Of a DNA stretch of 64,000 nucleotides, positions 1 through 10,948 are shown in pieces. The position numbers were made by a program, and so were the translations under genes. Source of the stretch: Phlebiopsis flavidoalba. Lineage: Eukaryota > Basidiomycota > Agaricomycetes > Polyporales > Phanerochaetaceae. Every line of letters starts with the position of its first letter. Position 1 is the stretch's first letter. The notes below the pieces were generated by a model, which was not told the DNA's origin, did no database searches, and was given only the letters and a program-made list of their open reading frames with translations. The stretch lies in NCBI GenBank assembly GCA_035772785.1, contig JAOCPU010000014.1, positions 248,001-312,000 of the forward strand. The letters are read 5' to 3'.

Positions 1-162
1 TATTCCATCGCAAGCCTCGACACGCTTGCGCGGTCGAGAAGTAGACGCGAGCGAATATTCATGAACGCGTTAGCGGTGGGCGCCTCTAATTCAAACCTCT
101 TGTCCTTGGCCGCGAAGGCCCAAACCCCACCTCTACATTTACATTTACTCCTGTCACCAAGA

Positions 163-3100
163 ATGGCCGCAGACTTGTCGTCGCTACTGTCGGCATCTAA
201 GGCGCTGACTGCGCATTTGTCAAAGCCGGACCTGCCTTCAGTAAACCTCTCCCTCGACCAAATTGAGGCACAGTCCCGGAGACTGGTTTCACGTCAAGCT
301 GGACCCAGCGATGACAAACCGAGCGTACGCGTTTCTCCATAATCTACTGCTGCGATGTGCTTAATCATACCTTGTATAGTAACTATCTGCTCGCCCAGGC
401 TCGTGTTGACGCACCTGCGTTGGCGAGCGAGATCGCACACCTGAATACGGCTACTACATTCACCCCTCTCCAAGCACTTCAAGACACTGACGTTGCGGGA
501 TACCTCCGACACGCGCACGAACACAAAATCTCATCTCTACCATTGAAGAGGCTCGGAAGGAAACGCAAGAGGAGTTTTACCGAGTGCTGGAGGAACCATT
601 GGTGAAGAGGCGCGCGAGCAGCGGGATTGGGAGGCGAAGAAGACGACGCGTTTTCGAGGAACTAGGCGGCAGACTAGGGCGGTAAAACACGGACAACAAG
701 GCACTGTCAGAGCTGAAAAAGAGCTATGGAGGGAAGAGCATACTGTCGGTAAGTGTTACGCGACTTTCGGGGTACATGGCCAACTCATTGTAGCAGGCGA
801 GTACGGGCCCTGCGCCGACGCTGCAGATTGCAGAACAAGATGATGGCATACGACCGCGTCATCGCGCGATTGAACGGCTCACGGCTACAGGGAACATCCT
901 TCCCCGTCGTCCATGCCCTCATTGAAGCCTCACTTGCGGTCAGCAGCGACGTGAGTTTCATCGCCCGGCCACCCTACACACAAACTGACGCCCCGCGCCA
1001 CAGCCACGGAATCTTCAGATGACACGAAACTTCCATGTACTCGCTAAGATCACTGGCGAACCGCCAGCTTTGCCCCCCATGGAGCACGCAGGTGCCCACG
1101 TTCTCAAACGCGCCATTGTTTGAGCGCAAGTCCGCGCGGGTGTACCTGGGCGATTCGGAGTCGCGCGATGCGATTGAGCTGCGTAGACAAATTGCGAAAG
1201 GTGCACGAGAGGCATTGGAAGAACAGTACTGGGACGTGATGGAACGAACAATCCAAGCACGACCAATGGAGGCGAGGTTAGGCGGCGACCCGAGCGTAGC
1301 GAATAAGGTACGATCGTTCGTCGCGCTCCGGCATTACCGAAATGGGGAGTGGGAGGACCGTTGTAGAGGTAAGTGCATATAATTCTCGGTGTGCCCAGTC
1401 TATTAACAATGCTCCAGCTCGTGGCCGGTCAGCCTTTGTGGGCGAAGCTGTTTTATATGGTCCGGACTGGCCACGTACGCGAAGCCCTCGATGAGGCACT
1501 GAAATACCAGACACAAATTAATCACACCGCGAAGCGAGCTTCCTCAGCCACTTCAGGAATTGGGCCGAGTCTTCGGAGCGACGGTATGTCTCTACGTACC
1601 GCCGTCAGCTATCTCACTCACAAAAACTCGAACACAGCCTACCCAAGCCCCAGCGAGACCAGCTTCACTCAATCTACAATGCCCACATGCTTCATTCATC
1701 ATCAACAGATCCCTTCAAACTTGCGCTGTACAAGCTGATAGGCAAGATTGACCCCGGGCGCAGAAGTGTTGCTCAAGTCACAGTGACAACTGAGGACTGG
1801 TTGTGGTTCCAGCTAGCCATGGTAGGTGACATCGTGTTGGGACCCAGTCATAGTACTAAATTGAATCTTCGCAGGTGGATGAGGAAGAACACGGCGGTCT
1901 TCGGGGGCTGGCCGAAGTGCTCTTAGGATACGGCGAACGGCACTTCGAAGGTCCCAAGGGTGAGAGACGGGGCGTCTGGCCAGGAGTACTGCTCATGTGT
2001 GTGGACAGTTCGAAAGGGTAAGTAATTAGAACATGTTTGACAGGAACTTTGAGACTCATTTATCTATGCAGGCCGTCGCCTCTCTATGGGAGCATCAAGA
2101 GACGGAAGTCGAGGCCGTCCACCTCGCAATCGCTCTTGCCTATCACGGGCTACTTCGAGTTCCACCTCGCGCTGAGACCTCAGATCTCACCCCTCGTGAG
2201 TTATCCGTTCGTTAGTAGCGAAAAGCCATTGATCACAAATAAAAGTGTCTCTCCCACCGTCGGGTTCACCGGCGCTAAGCCTGTCGACGCTCATTTGGCG
2301 CTACATCAGGCAGTTCGTGAAGATGGACGCTAAGGAGGCCTTGCAGTATGTTTACTGCGTCTGCCTCTGTGCCGATCAGCCCGGTGGCGTTGGTAAAGAG
2401 CAAGTCGAGAACGCATGGGAGCTGGTCAGAAGGATTATCGTTTTGGCCAACACAGGCGCCGCGTGGGGAAGAACTCGTTGGTGGTTTCCGCCCAGACGGC
2501 ACTCGCTTCGTAAGTTTCGTCCTCGTTCCGAAATCAATTACTGATAAAAAATTATTGACGTAGAGCGGTGTCATTGAGCAAGGCGCGCCTCTGCTCAAGC
2601 TGGACACAACATCCGCGACTACAACGAACAGATCCTTATCCGGGCCGCCAAGCACTCCGAGGAGAACGACCGTGCACCCGAAGCTATCAAGCTCTACAAC
2701 CTTGCAGGCGACTACACAACCGTTATCGCCTGCCTTGCGCAAGAGCTAGGCAGCTCAATTACGCAACCTTAGTGGTGACGAGAAGGCACGGGCCATCGAG
2801 CGCACCGCTGCGGATATCCTCCGCCACTACGAGAGGACAAACCGTGCTGTGGGCAAGGACCGGGATGCGGCCATTAAGCTGCTTCGAGTCAGAGAGGCCA
2901 TGGAGGCTAAGGAGAGTGGACGCGTCGAGCTTGGCATTGGAGGTAAGAGCTCCCTGATAGATTTGTCGTACGAAGTCTGATCTCACCTTCGTAGATCATG
3001 GAGTCGACTGATCTTCTCCCCATGGACAACGACTAAGGCCCGAATGCAACGACGTGCCGAAGAGTTCAGGGACCTTCCCGGAATCGCTTCAACGCAACCT

Positions 3101-3364
3101 GCAGACCTTCCTTACTCTTACAATGGATACTCTGGCTGCCATGCACCAGAAGATCAAGAACTCCATGTCCCCGGACGCGACAAAACAGCACGTGCGTGAT
3201 AGACTCAGAGTATTGCAACGCATTTATTGACAATTGTCTAGTCACTCGAGACGCTACGGATCAAGGCGAGATCCATCTTTGTGTTTGCAGGCATCCTCAA
3301 GTACCGCATGTCGGCTGACGTGTACTCGTACTTGGCTCGGCTGGATGTTGAGATTGCTTTGTAA
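163..3364 (+). CDS. NIC96: Nucleoporin NIC96/NUP93, inner-ring scaffold of the nuclear pore
   Basis: Structural nucleoporin that links the inner ring of the nuclear pore to the Nsp1/Nup62 channel complex. I see the family signature from end to end, spread over all three frames and about ten short introns. The N-terminus reads MAADLSSLLSASKALTAHL, followed by LDQIEAQSRRLVSR. Then come LQALQDTDVAGYLRHAHE, the helical core GQPLWAKLFYMVRTGHVREA, FKLALYKLIGKIDPGRRS, VASLWEHQETEVEAVHLAIA, DAKEALQYVYCVCLCAD, a block around AIKLYNLAGDYTTVIACL, and the C-terminus YRMSADVYSYLARLDVEIAL with TAA at 3362-3364. An in-frame ATG at 61 would add 34 residues, but family proteins begin like the ATG at 163. In-exon frame changes, for example near 305-315 before NRAYAFLHNLL, look like single-base indels. 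The gene is otherwise complete, and its 3' end is followed by a MITE. Confidence 0.9.
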
Positions 3365-3579
3365 ACAATTCTGTCGTATATATGCTGTTCTGATTGTGTA
3401 TTGATACTCTTTTCTGAATACTGGATTCACCAGAAAAGATGCTCGAGAGCGCACAGATCTGTCCGATAGTGTATCAATGGACGCGACACAAATCTTCTAG
3501 CACGGGCGACCCTCACGCTCGGTCGACTTCCGACATCGAAGAGAACGCCTTCTCCGCACGCTGTGTATATATCGGAATA

Positions 3580-3861
3580 CTGTAGGGTTACCGACCTCAA
3601 CGGCGGGGGGTGTGACGTGTAACACCTACAAATGCACCATGGCGACAGCGACGGCAGGCCCAGTGACCTGTGACAATGACCGACACCGACGGGCGCCACA
3701 CTCGCGCCGCAGGCGCGGAAAATGTCCCGACACATTAGCGCCGCCAAAAACAGCGTGTCACACAGCGGCGGCGGGGTCTGTGACCTGTGAACAGGGGCCG
3801 AGAAACGACGGTTTCGGGGCCCTTGTGACATGTGACATCCTTTCAGGTCGGTAACCTACAG
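3580..3861. mobile_element. MITE-like element with terminal inverted repeats and TA flanks
   Basis: A 282-bp non-coding element bounded by inverted repeats. The left end is CTGTAGGGTTACCGACCT at 3580-3597. The right end is AGGTCGGTAACCTACAG at 3845-3861, the same sequence reversed with one base missing. Both ends are flanked by TA (3578-3579 and 3862-3863), as expected for a TA target duplication. Similarity continues inward at lower identity through blocks like TGTGACGTGTAACA and TGTGACATGTGACA, and TGTGACCTGTGA-like words recur at about 3670 and 3780. There is no transposase, so it would be mobilised in trans by a TA-targeting DNA transposase such as Tc1/mariner or a relative. It lies between the 3' ends of NIC96 and the DUF6533 gene. 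Confidence 0.75.
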
Positions 3862-4014
3862 TACTGTCGTTTGGGAACTGCACTGTGTTATACAAGACTC
3901 GTATATTCAAGTTGTGATACGCAAGCGGAACGCTTGGATAAATAGCTAATACTATATACATCGCCGCTATTGATACAGGCTACATCATCCAAAAGGAAAC
4001 GGAACGAGACGTGA

Positions 4015-5585
4015 TTACGCTCGATTGACCCAGTTCATCTCGAGGTATCCCTCTTGAGGGAAGTTATTGGGACTGTAAGCCGGGAGCTTACCAGCTTCGA
4101 CTCTGATCTTGGCGACACGGAGCATGAGACGACAGGTATAACCGTCACCATTGCCCAGACAAAGCTAGAGGGTCATGAGAATAAGGAATGTGGAGAAGTA
4201 GATGTGCGTACTAGAGAGTGATGACCAAATCGTAATGGGGGAGGACAACCGCACACACGAAGTTTGTTAGTCGTAATACTAGATTGGAGCAGCGTTAGAT
4301 TTCTCTCATGCCGTGACTAGACCTAACGTACTGAGTAATGCCTACGCGCTAGTCAGCGTACATTCGAGGGCTGGCTAATGGATTACTTACGACGAAAAAT
4401 ATCGCACCGTCTCTCCTGAAGCGCTCCAGAACCTCGACCGTCTCGCGATATGGCTGGTCCAACACATTGCTTGCAGCCAGAACGAGGGTAACGAGATCAA
4501 ATGTAGACTATGTGACTAAGTCATCAGCAGTAAGAACGGCGTAACAGAGGTTCTTGAGCTCACCATTGCGGCCCACACACCAACGACAGCCCATGGCTTC
4601 TTGTGCACGAGACAAACTCGATAGATAGGATCGTAGTACTAAAGGGGTAACGCCGATTTCTAGGAACGCAAGAAGGTTAGCATGAGACATTCCGCACGAA
4701 GAGCAGTCGAGAGTACTTACCAAAGAGATCAATGAGAGTGAAAATGGCGAGAATAGATATCGCCAGGTACGTCACTCCGAACACGGAAATATAGAAACGA
4801 TCTTAGGCCCAACGCCTACGGTCCCATAGAGCATAGTGACGTAGAGTCATAAAACCTGGGGAAGCGTTGAGTGTGAATGGACCCATAGCGCGCAACTGCA
4901 TACCATTGGGCGCAGCCGATGGTGACGATGCCAAGCAGCCCCAAAGACAAGAAGAAACCTTGACAGCTACGAAGAGAGTAAGTGTTGGGTTCCATGTGTT
5001 CTGGCTACATGGGATCTTCTTACTTCTGCATCCAGACGGTACAGCGGGACACTGTCATCGTGACAGGCGGACTCACATCATCTTTAAGGTCCCCGCTCAA
5101 TCCGGCGAATACTGCGCACATCGTTGGTTAAGTTCTGTGAACCATGAACAGCATTGCGAATGGCGTACCGTAGGCAGTGCAAAGCAAACCGTGTTTCCCT
5201 CGTTACAGTATCTGATCATGAAGAATATAACACGGGTCGCGTCCCAGCGTCCCCGCAGCCACATGTACTGCCATTCTTCATGGAAGGGGGTGAGGATGTG
5301 GTCGTACAGGGCACACACCAGTCCGACGGCTGCCATGACTAGCATGTGGCGAAGGGTTGAGAAGTGCTGGTCAGCGAACGCTAGCAGATATGGGAGTTCA
5401 AAGTGGCGGTACCTGCTAGATACCAGTCGTGGCAAGGAGTCCATCAATGGGCTTAGAGCATGCGTTGAAGCTGCGCGAGTGTCTCTTCGGAAAGACCGTC
5501 CCCATAGCGTAGAAAACCTAGCGCTCGGAAAAGACAACCCTACATCACCTCGTGCCAACATATATACGGCTGAGGATGACGGCAT
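4015..5585 (-). CDS. DUF6533-type multi-pass membrane protein
   Basis: Integral membrane protein family of unknown function, expanded in Agaricomycetes. The diagnostic N-terminal DUF6533 block is visible as VGLVCALYDHILT, HEEWQYMWLRGRWDATRV and IFFMIRY at about 5225-5345. Later exons give a hydrophobic span, YLAISILAIFTLIDLF (about 4715-4775), and YRETVEVLERFRRDGAIFFV (about 4395-4465), the usual cytosolic block before the last membrane segments. The end is GYLEMNWVNRA with TAA at 4015-4017. Several introns and frame changes intervene. The ATG at 5585 is the upstream choice. A later in-frame ATG, reading MDSLPRLVSS, sits just before the first intron and may be the true start. Function is unknown. 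The long open frame on the opposite strand (4867-5697) is a shadow of this gene. Confidence 0.7.
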
Positions 5586-6364
5586 GGAACAAAAAAGTCA
5601 GATTATTCAGGTTTCCGGAAAGACAAGGCCTTGTTTCCCCAAGCAACGACACCGAGGTCATATCATAACGACCCGCAGCGCTGCTGACAGGCGGTGAGTC
5701 CTACAAGCAGCCTAAAACGCGGGCTGATTACTGGGGACAGGCGCGGATATCAGTGCCGTCGCAGATCCGCTGCGCGATGAAACAAGGTGAGGGTAGATTT
5801 AGACTCTGCCGTCCATGACGTCTGCGAGTTCAACACGCCTGGGAAAGGGGGCGGCGCCGTGTGATAGGGGGGCGGGTGATGGGAACCATTTGAGCATGCT
5901 CTGTGCCCAGACCTCTCGGATGCTAGCAAGAGCTTTGGGTCAGTCAGGTGACTCAAAAGAGATAAAGCCATAATGAAATTGGCGTCATCGCGGCCGTTGT
6001 CCCAAAGAAGAGGTCGGGGCGTCACTTCGAGTCGAAGCGCGGGGGGTGAGCAAAATGTGGCGTTACCGCTCGCGATCGTTAGAGAATTGAGTTCTAGGCT
6101 CGGAATGCTGTAGAATTCAAGGTCTTGCTGGATTGCGTGAGACTTGCGAAGATCGAAGAGACTAATAATATTATATTGAACAGATCGTAGGCTGACGACA
6201 AGCGCGTCGCCAGTAAGTGCAGTAACCAAGTGAAGTATTTCCTGTCTGTAAGGGACCGATGAGTACCAAGCCCAATCACGAATAGATATGAATACAGAAA
6301 CGCTATTCAAAAACCTTTCTTCCACAAAATTATCACCTCAATTATCTACCGCTCCTGATGGATG
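5586..6364 (-). other. Intergenic stretch with an unassigned 191-codon open frame
   Basis: Lies between the start of the DUF6533 gene and the stop of the copper-fist gene. An open frame at 5750-6325 (-) reads MEERFLNSVSVFISIRDWAW onward. It has no motif I recognise and begins 40 bp downstream of the copper-fist stop on the same strand. It may be 3' untranslated sequence that happens to be open, or a small lineage-specific gene. I cannot distinguish these. Confidence 0.25.
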
Positions 6365-7762
6365 TCAACTTCGATCGACCGAATCGACCGCCCCAGAATG
6401 TACCGAGCAGCAAACCATTACATGCGTGTTCCCACACCCGCAGCTATTTCCCGGACATCCACAGTTGCCAGCACAACACTCCAGCTTTGGTAGTTTGACG
6501 AGTCCAAACGCCGGTCCTTGTTCGTCAAAGCCGTGTACCCTCGTCCGAGAAAAGGCTACGTGGGTAAACAGTGGACATTCATTGGATCAAAGGAGGCTGC
6601 CGAGGCAGAGACCCGTAGCGCTGGCGGTGGTGGGATCTTGGTAACTGCGCGGGCGAGGAAGGTGTCGACGAAGTTCGTGATATTTGGTGGTGGTGCGCTC
6701 GCAGTTGCAGAACCACGGTCGGAAGGGATTGATGACTCTATACTGTTCTCGTTGTCTATGCAGCTGCCGCATTCATCCGGGTAGTCATGAACCGTCTTCC
6801 AAGGTGTCTTGGGGACCTCTCTGTGCTCCACGCATCCTGGGCAGGTACAATCAAAGCCACAAGTGCATCCCGTACCCGCGAGAGAAGCGACGGAGCTAAG
6901 TGGTGGGATTATTGGGGAAATGGGTCGCCCATAGTCAGGCCTTGGTTTCGAAAGAATTGGTGGAAGAGATGTAACGCGTCTCAACCTCGGTCTCTCTTCG
7001 GATGATGACCCAGTCCTGGGAGCAGGGGTCCGCACGATGTCTCCGCTGCTGCCGGAGGAGCAACATAAAGCAGCGGCCCTGGCCAAAGCCTCCAGGCCAC
7101 CGGTATGGATGGCGCTAGACGAGATGTGACGTTGTGCTTCCATGAAGCATTGTCGACCGAAGGTCCCGATGAGCTGAGGTCTAACCCGACACATTGACCG
7201 ATGCGAAGCCGGCGTGAGGACATGAGAGCCCACCTGGGGTTTCTCGATCCGTGACGCTCAATCCCGAGTTTGTCAACTTCGTCTGGCTAGTAGGACCTTG
7301 GATTCCATTTGGTAAGGTGGGTAATATAGGAATGAACCGTTTGGCTACGGGCGGCGGGAATTGTGTAAATCAGCTCGCGACAGCGGGGGGGGGGGTTCCT
7401 GGACGCACATTTATCAGACAGAGACTTTTCTCTTTTCTCAGACGTTTCAGAAGAGCATCCGCATTTGCACTTGGAGTGGAAACGTTTTGTCTTTCTCAGC
7501 TCCCTACATTTCTCACACTGGGAAACTGGTCGGCCTTTCTTCTTCACTTCGAATAGAGGCCGATCAGTGTGACCACAAGAGGAAGAACGGTGGCCCTTAA
7601 TACAAGATTCGCTACGAGATCGTCAAATATCGGGTGCTTTTGCAGACGCTACGTACATACCAAGGCATACTTCTTGTCGTTCGCGAAGATCTGAGCGTCG
7701 GTGAAAACCTCGTCGTTCAAAGCCAGGCGTTACGGAGTGACTGGCTTTCGGTCACTGACCAT
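6365..7762 (-). CDS. Copper-fist transcription factor (MAC1/CUF1/ACE1 family)
   Basis: Copper-sensing nuclear DNA-binding regulator of copper and iron homeostasis genes. The N-terminal copper fist is plain: YACESCIKGHRSSSC, then HTDRPLFEVKKKGRPVSQCE and KCRELRKTKRFHSKCKC (about 7460-7600). This gives the zinc-binding Cys set and the KGRPVSQC minor-groove motif. Further on, two Cys-rich copper-binding clusters appear: GCTCGFDCTCPGCVEHR (about 6820-6870), and CAGNCGCPGNSCGCG (about 6420-6465) near the end. The stop is TGA at 6365-6367. Ser/Pro-rich linkers separate the domains. The start is unsure. The best reading is an ATG at 7762 immediately followed by a GTCAGT donor, so exon 1 could hold only the initiator codon before the exon beginning IFANDKKYA. 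One extra T breaks the YAC codon at the next exon junction. The gene is divergent from the ABC transporter. Confidence 0.85.
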
Positions 7763-8129
7763 GACTGTAGATCCTTCAGCTCACATACAAGCCGTTGTGA
7801 GATCCTCTTTCTCGGGAGTTAGAACTGGGAAAGAATAGCATCGACTGCCCACCATATATGCGAGGGAAGAATAGGCACTGTCGGGGTAAAGGGAGGTACA
7901 GCGAAACTCTGACCACATGGATTTACCTTCCATATGTGGAATGCGATCAGACTCTATGTTTTGCGCGTAAGCGCCCAATGTAGTTCAACTTGTGGCGACT
8001 TGAAAGCTTGAACGCAGCACCAATCCACGTCCTTTGAGCGTCACTACTAGCTTGACTCTGCTGTGCGGCGTCCCTGACAACCCCTCTCATAACCATTCTT
8101 AAGTCCCCACGAATACTAACGAAATAGCC
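7763..8129. promoter_or_regulatory. Shared intergenic region of copper-fist and ABC-transporter genes
   Basis: About 370 bp separates the two divergent starts, so both promoters must lie here or overlap the flanking 5' exons. I see no convincing TATA box and no clear copper-response element by eye. The transporter ATG is in a good context (GCCATGG). Confidence 0.4.
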
Positions 8130-10918
8130 ATGGGTGGGAGGGAGGAAAATGCGCTCAAAACCGCCGTAATAACATCCCGACAAAGGTGTCTTCAACACCC
8201 GAGGACAAGACACGCGTTAAACACACCCGTCTCGGAGTATGGGACCTCTACGAGGAGCGGGAGCCTGAGCTGGACCGCTTTCCCGGCTTGCCAAGTTTGG
8301 AAAGGTTTCTGACCCTCAGACAGTCCTTGCCTTACGTGTGGCGGATGGTCAGGGATATTGGAAGCATACGAAGCTGTTTGCTGCTTCTGACGTCGTATTT
8401 GATCCTTGAAATTGTGGCGGCGCTTGTCCCAGGCTGCCTCAGTCCCTTTGGTATGTTTAAATTCACACAACACATAACTCATATCTTACCGTGGTCTACC
8501 AGGTATAAAGGCCAGCTACTATCTATAGTATGTGTTTACTGGCCTCACTATTCTGCTTCTCGCTGAAAGTCCCGTGTCAAGGTCCAGGTGGCTGTAGACT
8601 CGCGCACAGTCGACAAACCCATTACTCATCCGAGTGACTTTTGGGATGTGGATGTGCAAAATTTTGTTACGTTTACTCCATTACGCCAAGAGCCGTATCA
8701 CCTTTCCGCTCAAGGCGCGGCCTCAAAAACAGCACTATTCCGTGCATCTCTTCGCAGCAAGAGCCCGTCTCGACGTACCCCACGTTCGAAGACCCTGCAG
8801 TGCAGCGGCAGCTCGACACTGCATCCCATATCAATGGACAGAGCGTGGCCTGGGGCACGTTACGATGTGTCTGGCCTCCTGACTACTGCTATCAAAGTCA
8901 GCTCGCAGATGGCGGTGCTAGCACGAGTACTAAAGGACCCAACCTGATGGTACACCACTGCTTGCCATTGTGAGTTTCGTTCCAGAGCTTATGCAATGGA
9001 TGAAATGGCAGAAGGTTAATCTCCATGGCGGCGCAGGTACACATGTCACTCCACCCTCCAAACTTTGTACTGGCTCTGACCGACTCTTCATAGTCTGGGC
9101 TGCGACTACGAAGAACGAGGGGACTACGTGAAGCTTCAAGGCCTCAAACATGCTGTAAATGACATGGAACACAGAGAAAGGAATTTCGTCGCCGGAAACA
9201 TGGCTGCTTACCTTACTGAAGGTACGAAGGCAACTGCGTCACATCTTCGTTTGCAATTGAAACGTTCCTTTTAGCGTTCAAGAAAAACACTTCTCCGCGT
9301 CGGAGATTATGCCGATGAGTTTTACGAAACGTAACACCGAGAATACCGAAATCAAGAACGTCTGGGATATAGCATGTTCCTCAGAGACTCGCTAAGCGAA
9401 ACTGCCTCCAGAAGTAAACAGTTGCCGCTCGTCCTCGTGAACTCACTTACATACTAAATACCGCAGATAGCATTTGCTCTACGGGCTATTCAACATCCCG
9501 CGTCAATACCGTCTCCCTGGCCTCTTTAAGCCTGATTCAAGAGAACACTAGCAATCTTACCTGGACGCTGGTTAGGTTTTTTGAACAAACGGGATCTATC
9601 GCAGATCAGCTCGCTACTGTACGCAAGCTGTATGAGATTGTAAACATCCCGAATAGGATTGCAGATGGAAAGCAACCGTTTTCCGGAAGACGCTGAGAAG
9701 ATCAAGTCTGGAATATCGGTCGAATTCCGGTATGTCACGACATTGCCAATGTCGCATGATATTGCACTCGCTCACACATGTTTGCGATTATAGTGGTGTA
9801 TCTTATGCATACCCGGGGACAGGGACGTTTGCTTTACGCAATGTCTCTTTCAAACTACAACAAGGTCAACTTTGTGTACGGACTTTGTCTCTTCTACCTC
9901 TTTTAGCACTCTCAACATCGAAATAGGTCATAGTCGGAGCCAACGGATCCGGCAAGAGTACTATACTCAAACTCATGGTCAGACTGTACGACCCTACAGA
10001 GGGTCAAATCCTCATAGATGGCAAAGACATCCGAACACTCAAGCTAGCAGACCTGCGGCAAGCCGTCTCGGTGCTGTTCCAAGACTACACTCATTTCCCA
10101 CTTTCGGTAATTTTCTTTGATTTGTCTGCCTGAGTATCTTTCACAAACTCTTTACTAGATTCGTGACAATATAGCTTTGGGCGATCCCGCACACGCGGAT
10201 GATGGCGAACGCATACGTCTAGCGGCGCGTCTCGGGGGCTCCGAGACCTTCATCAACCGTCTACCTGAAGGCTTCGACACCTATCTTGAGCGACCCGTCA
10301 CTGACTACTATAGCGGTATACCGGAAGGCACGAAGTCTCTGTTCGGTCGACCGGTCGACTACAATCAGGTCCGAAGGGCGGGTCAAATGTCCTCTACAGC
10401 CTCCACGGGCTCAGTGGGGGACAGATGCAGCGACTTGCTTTGTCAGTCAACTGCTCAATTATGTATAAGAAGTATACTGATTTTGTATAATTCAGGTCGC
10501 GGACGTTTATGCGCTCTGTAGTATCTGAAGATTCACAGGTCGGGCTGTTATTGTTCGACGAGCCCAGTGCGTCGCTAGATCCTTCGGGCCGAGCATGGTT
10601 CGTGGAATGAGACATGGGGGTTTCTGACAACAAACTGACCGTACATTATACAGATCTGTTCATCACACCGCTTGAGAGAGCTACGCGGAAATAAAACCAT
10701 GATGTTTTTTCCTCGCATCGCTTCGGGAATCTGACCAGACATGCCGATCTCATTCTGTAAGTCGCCAGAGGGGAAGCAAAGTATATGGAGGCTAATGCGC
10801 CCTTCTAGATATATGAACGACTCGCAGATCATAGAGTCTGGGTACACACGAACAGCTCCTCAAACGCGAGGGAGAATATGCTAAGATTTGGAGGTTACAA
10901 GCACAAGCATTCCTATGA
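8130..10918 (+). CDS. ABC half-transporter (one membrane domain, one ATPase domain)
   Basis: ATP-driven exporter of the ABCB-like type common in Agaricomycetes; the substrate is unknown. The N-terminal segment LYEEREPELDRFPGLPSLER leads into the first membrane helices (LLLLTSYLILEIVAALVPG). The membrane domain is broken over several short exons. The C-terminal nucleotide-binding domain is complete by motif: VSYAYPGTGTFALRNVSFKL; Walker A VGANGSGKSTILKLM (about 9935-9980); Q-loop VLFQDYTHFPLS; signature SGGQMQRLAL (about 10415-10445); Walker B GLLLFDEPSASLDPSGR (about 10540-10590); and H-loop SSHRFG in a shifted frame. It ends EYAKIWRLQAQAFL with TGA at 10916-10918. Only one ATPase domain is present, so it should act as a dimer. 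The start at 8130 needs one frame change before STPEDKTRVKHTRLG. A neighbouring copper regulator suggests, but does not show, a metal-related role. Confidence 0.85.
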
Positions 10919-10948
10919 TACAGCATGAAAACTAGATCGATACGGTAT

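Noticed and set aside
4867..5697. 276-codon open frame on the plus strand
   Set aside because: It lies antisense to the DUF6533 gene, whose motifs are visible on the minus strand, and has no domain of its own.
5750..6325. 191-codon open frame as a C-terminal extension of the copper-fist gene
   Set aside because: The copper-fist frame reaches a stop at 6365 just after its last Cys-rich cluster, and the downstream frame has no related motif.
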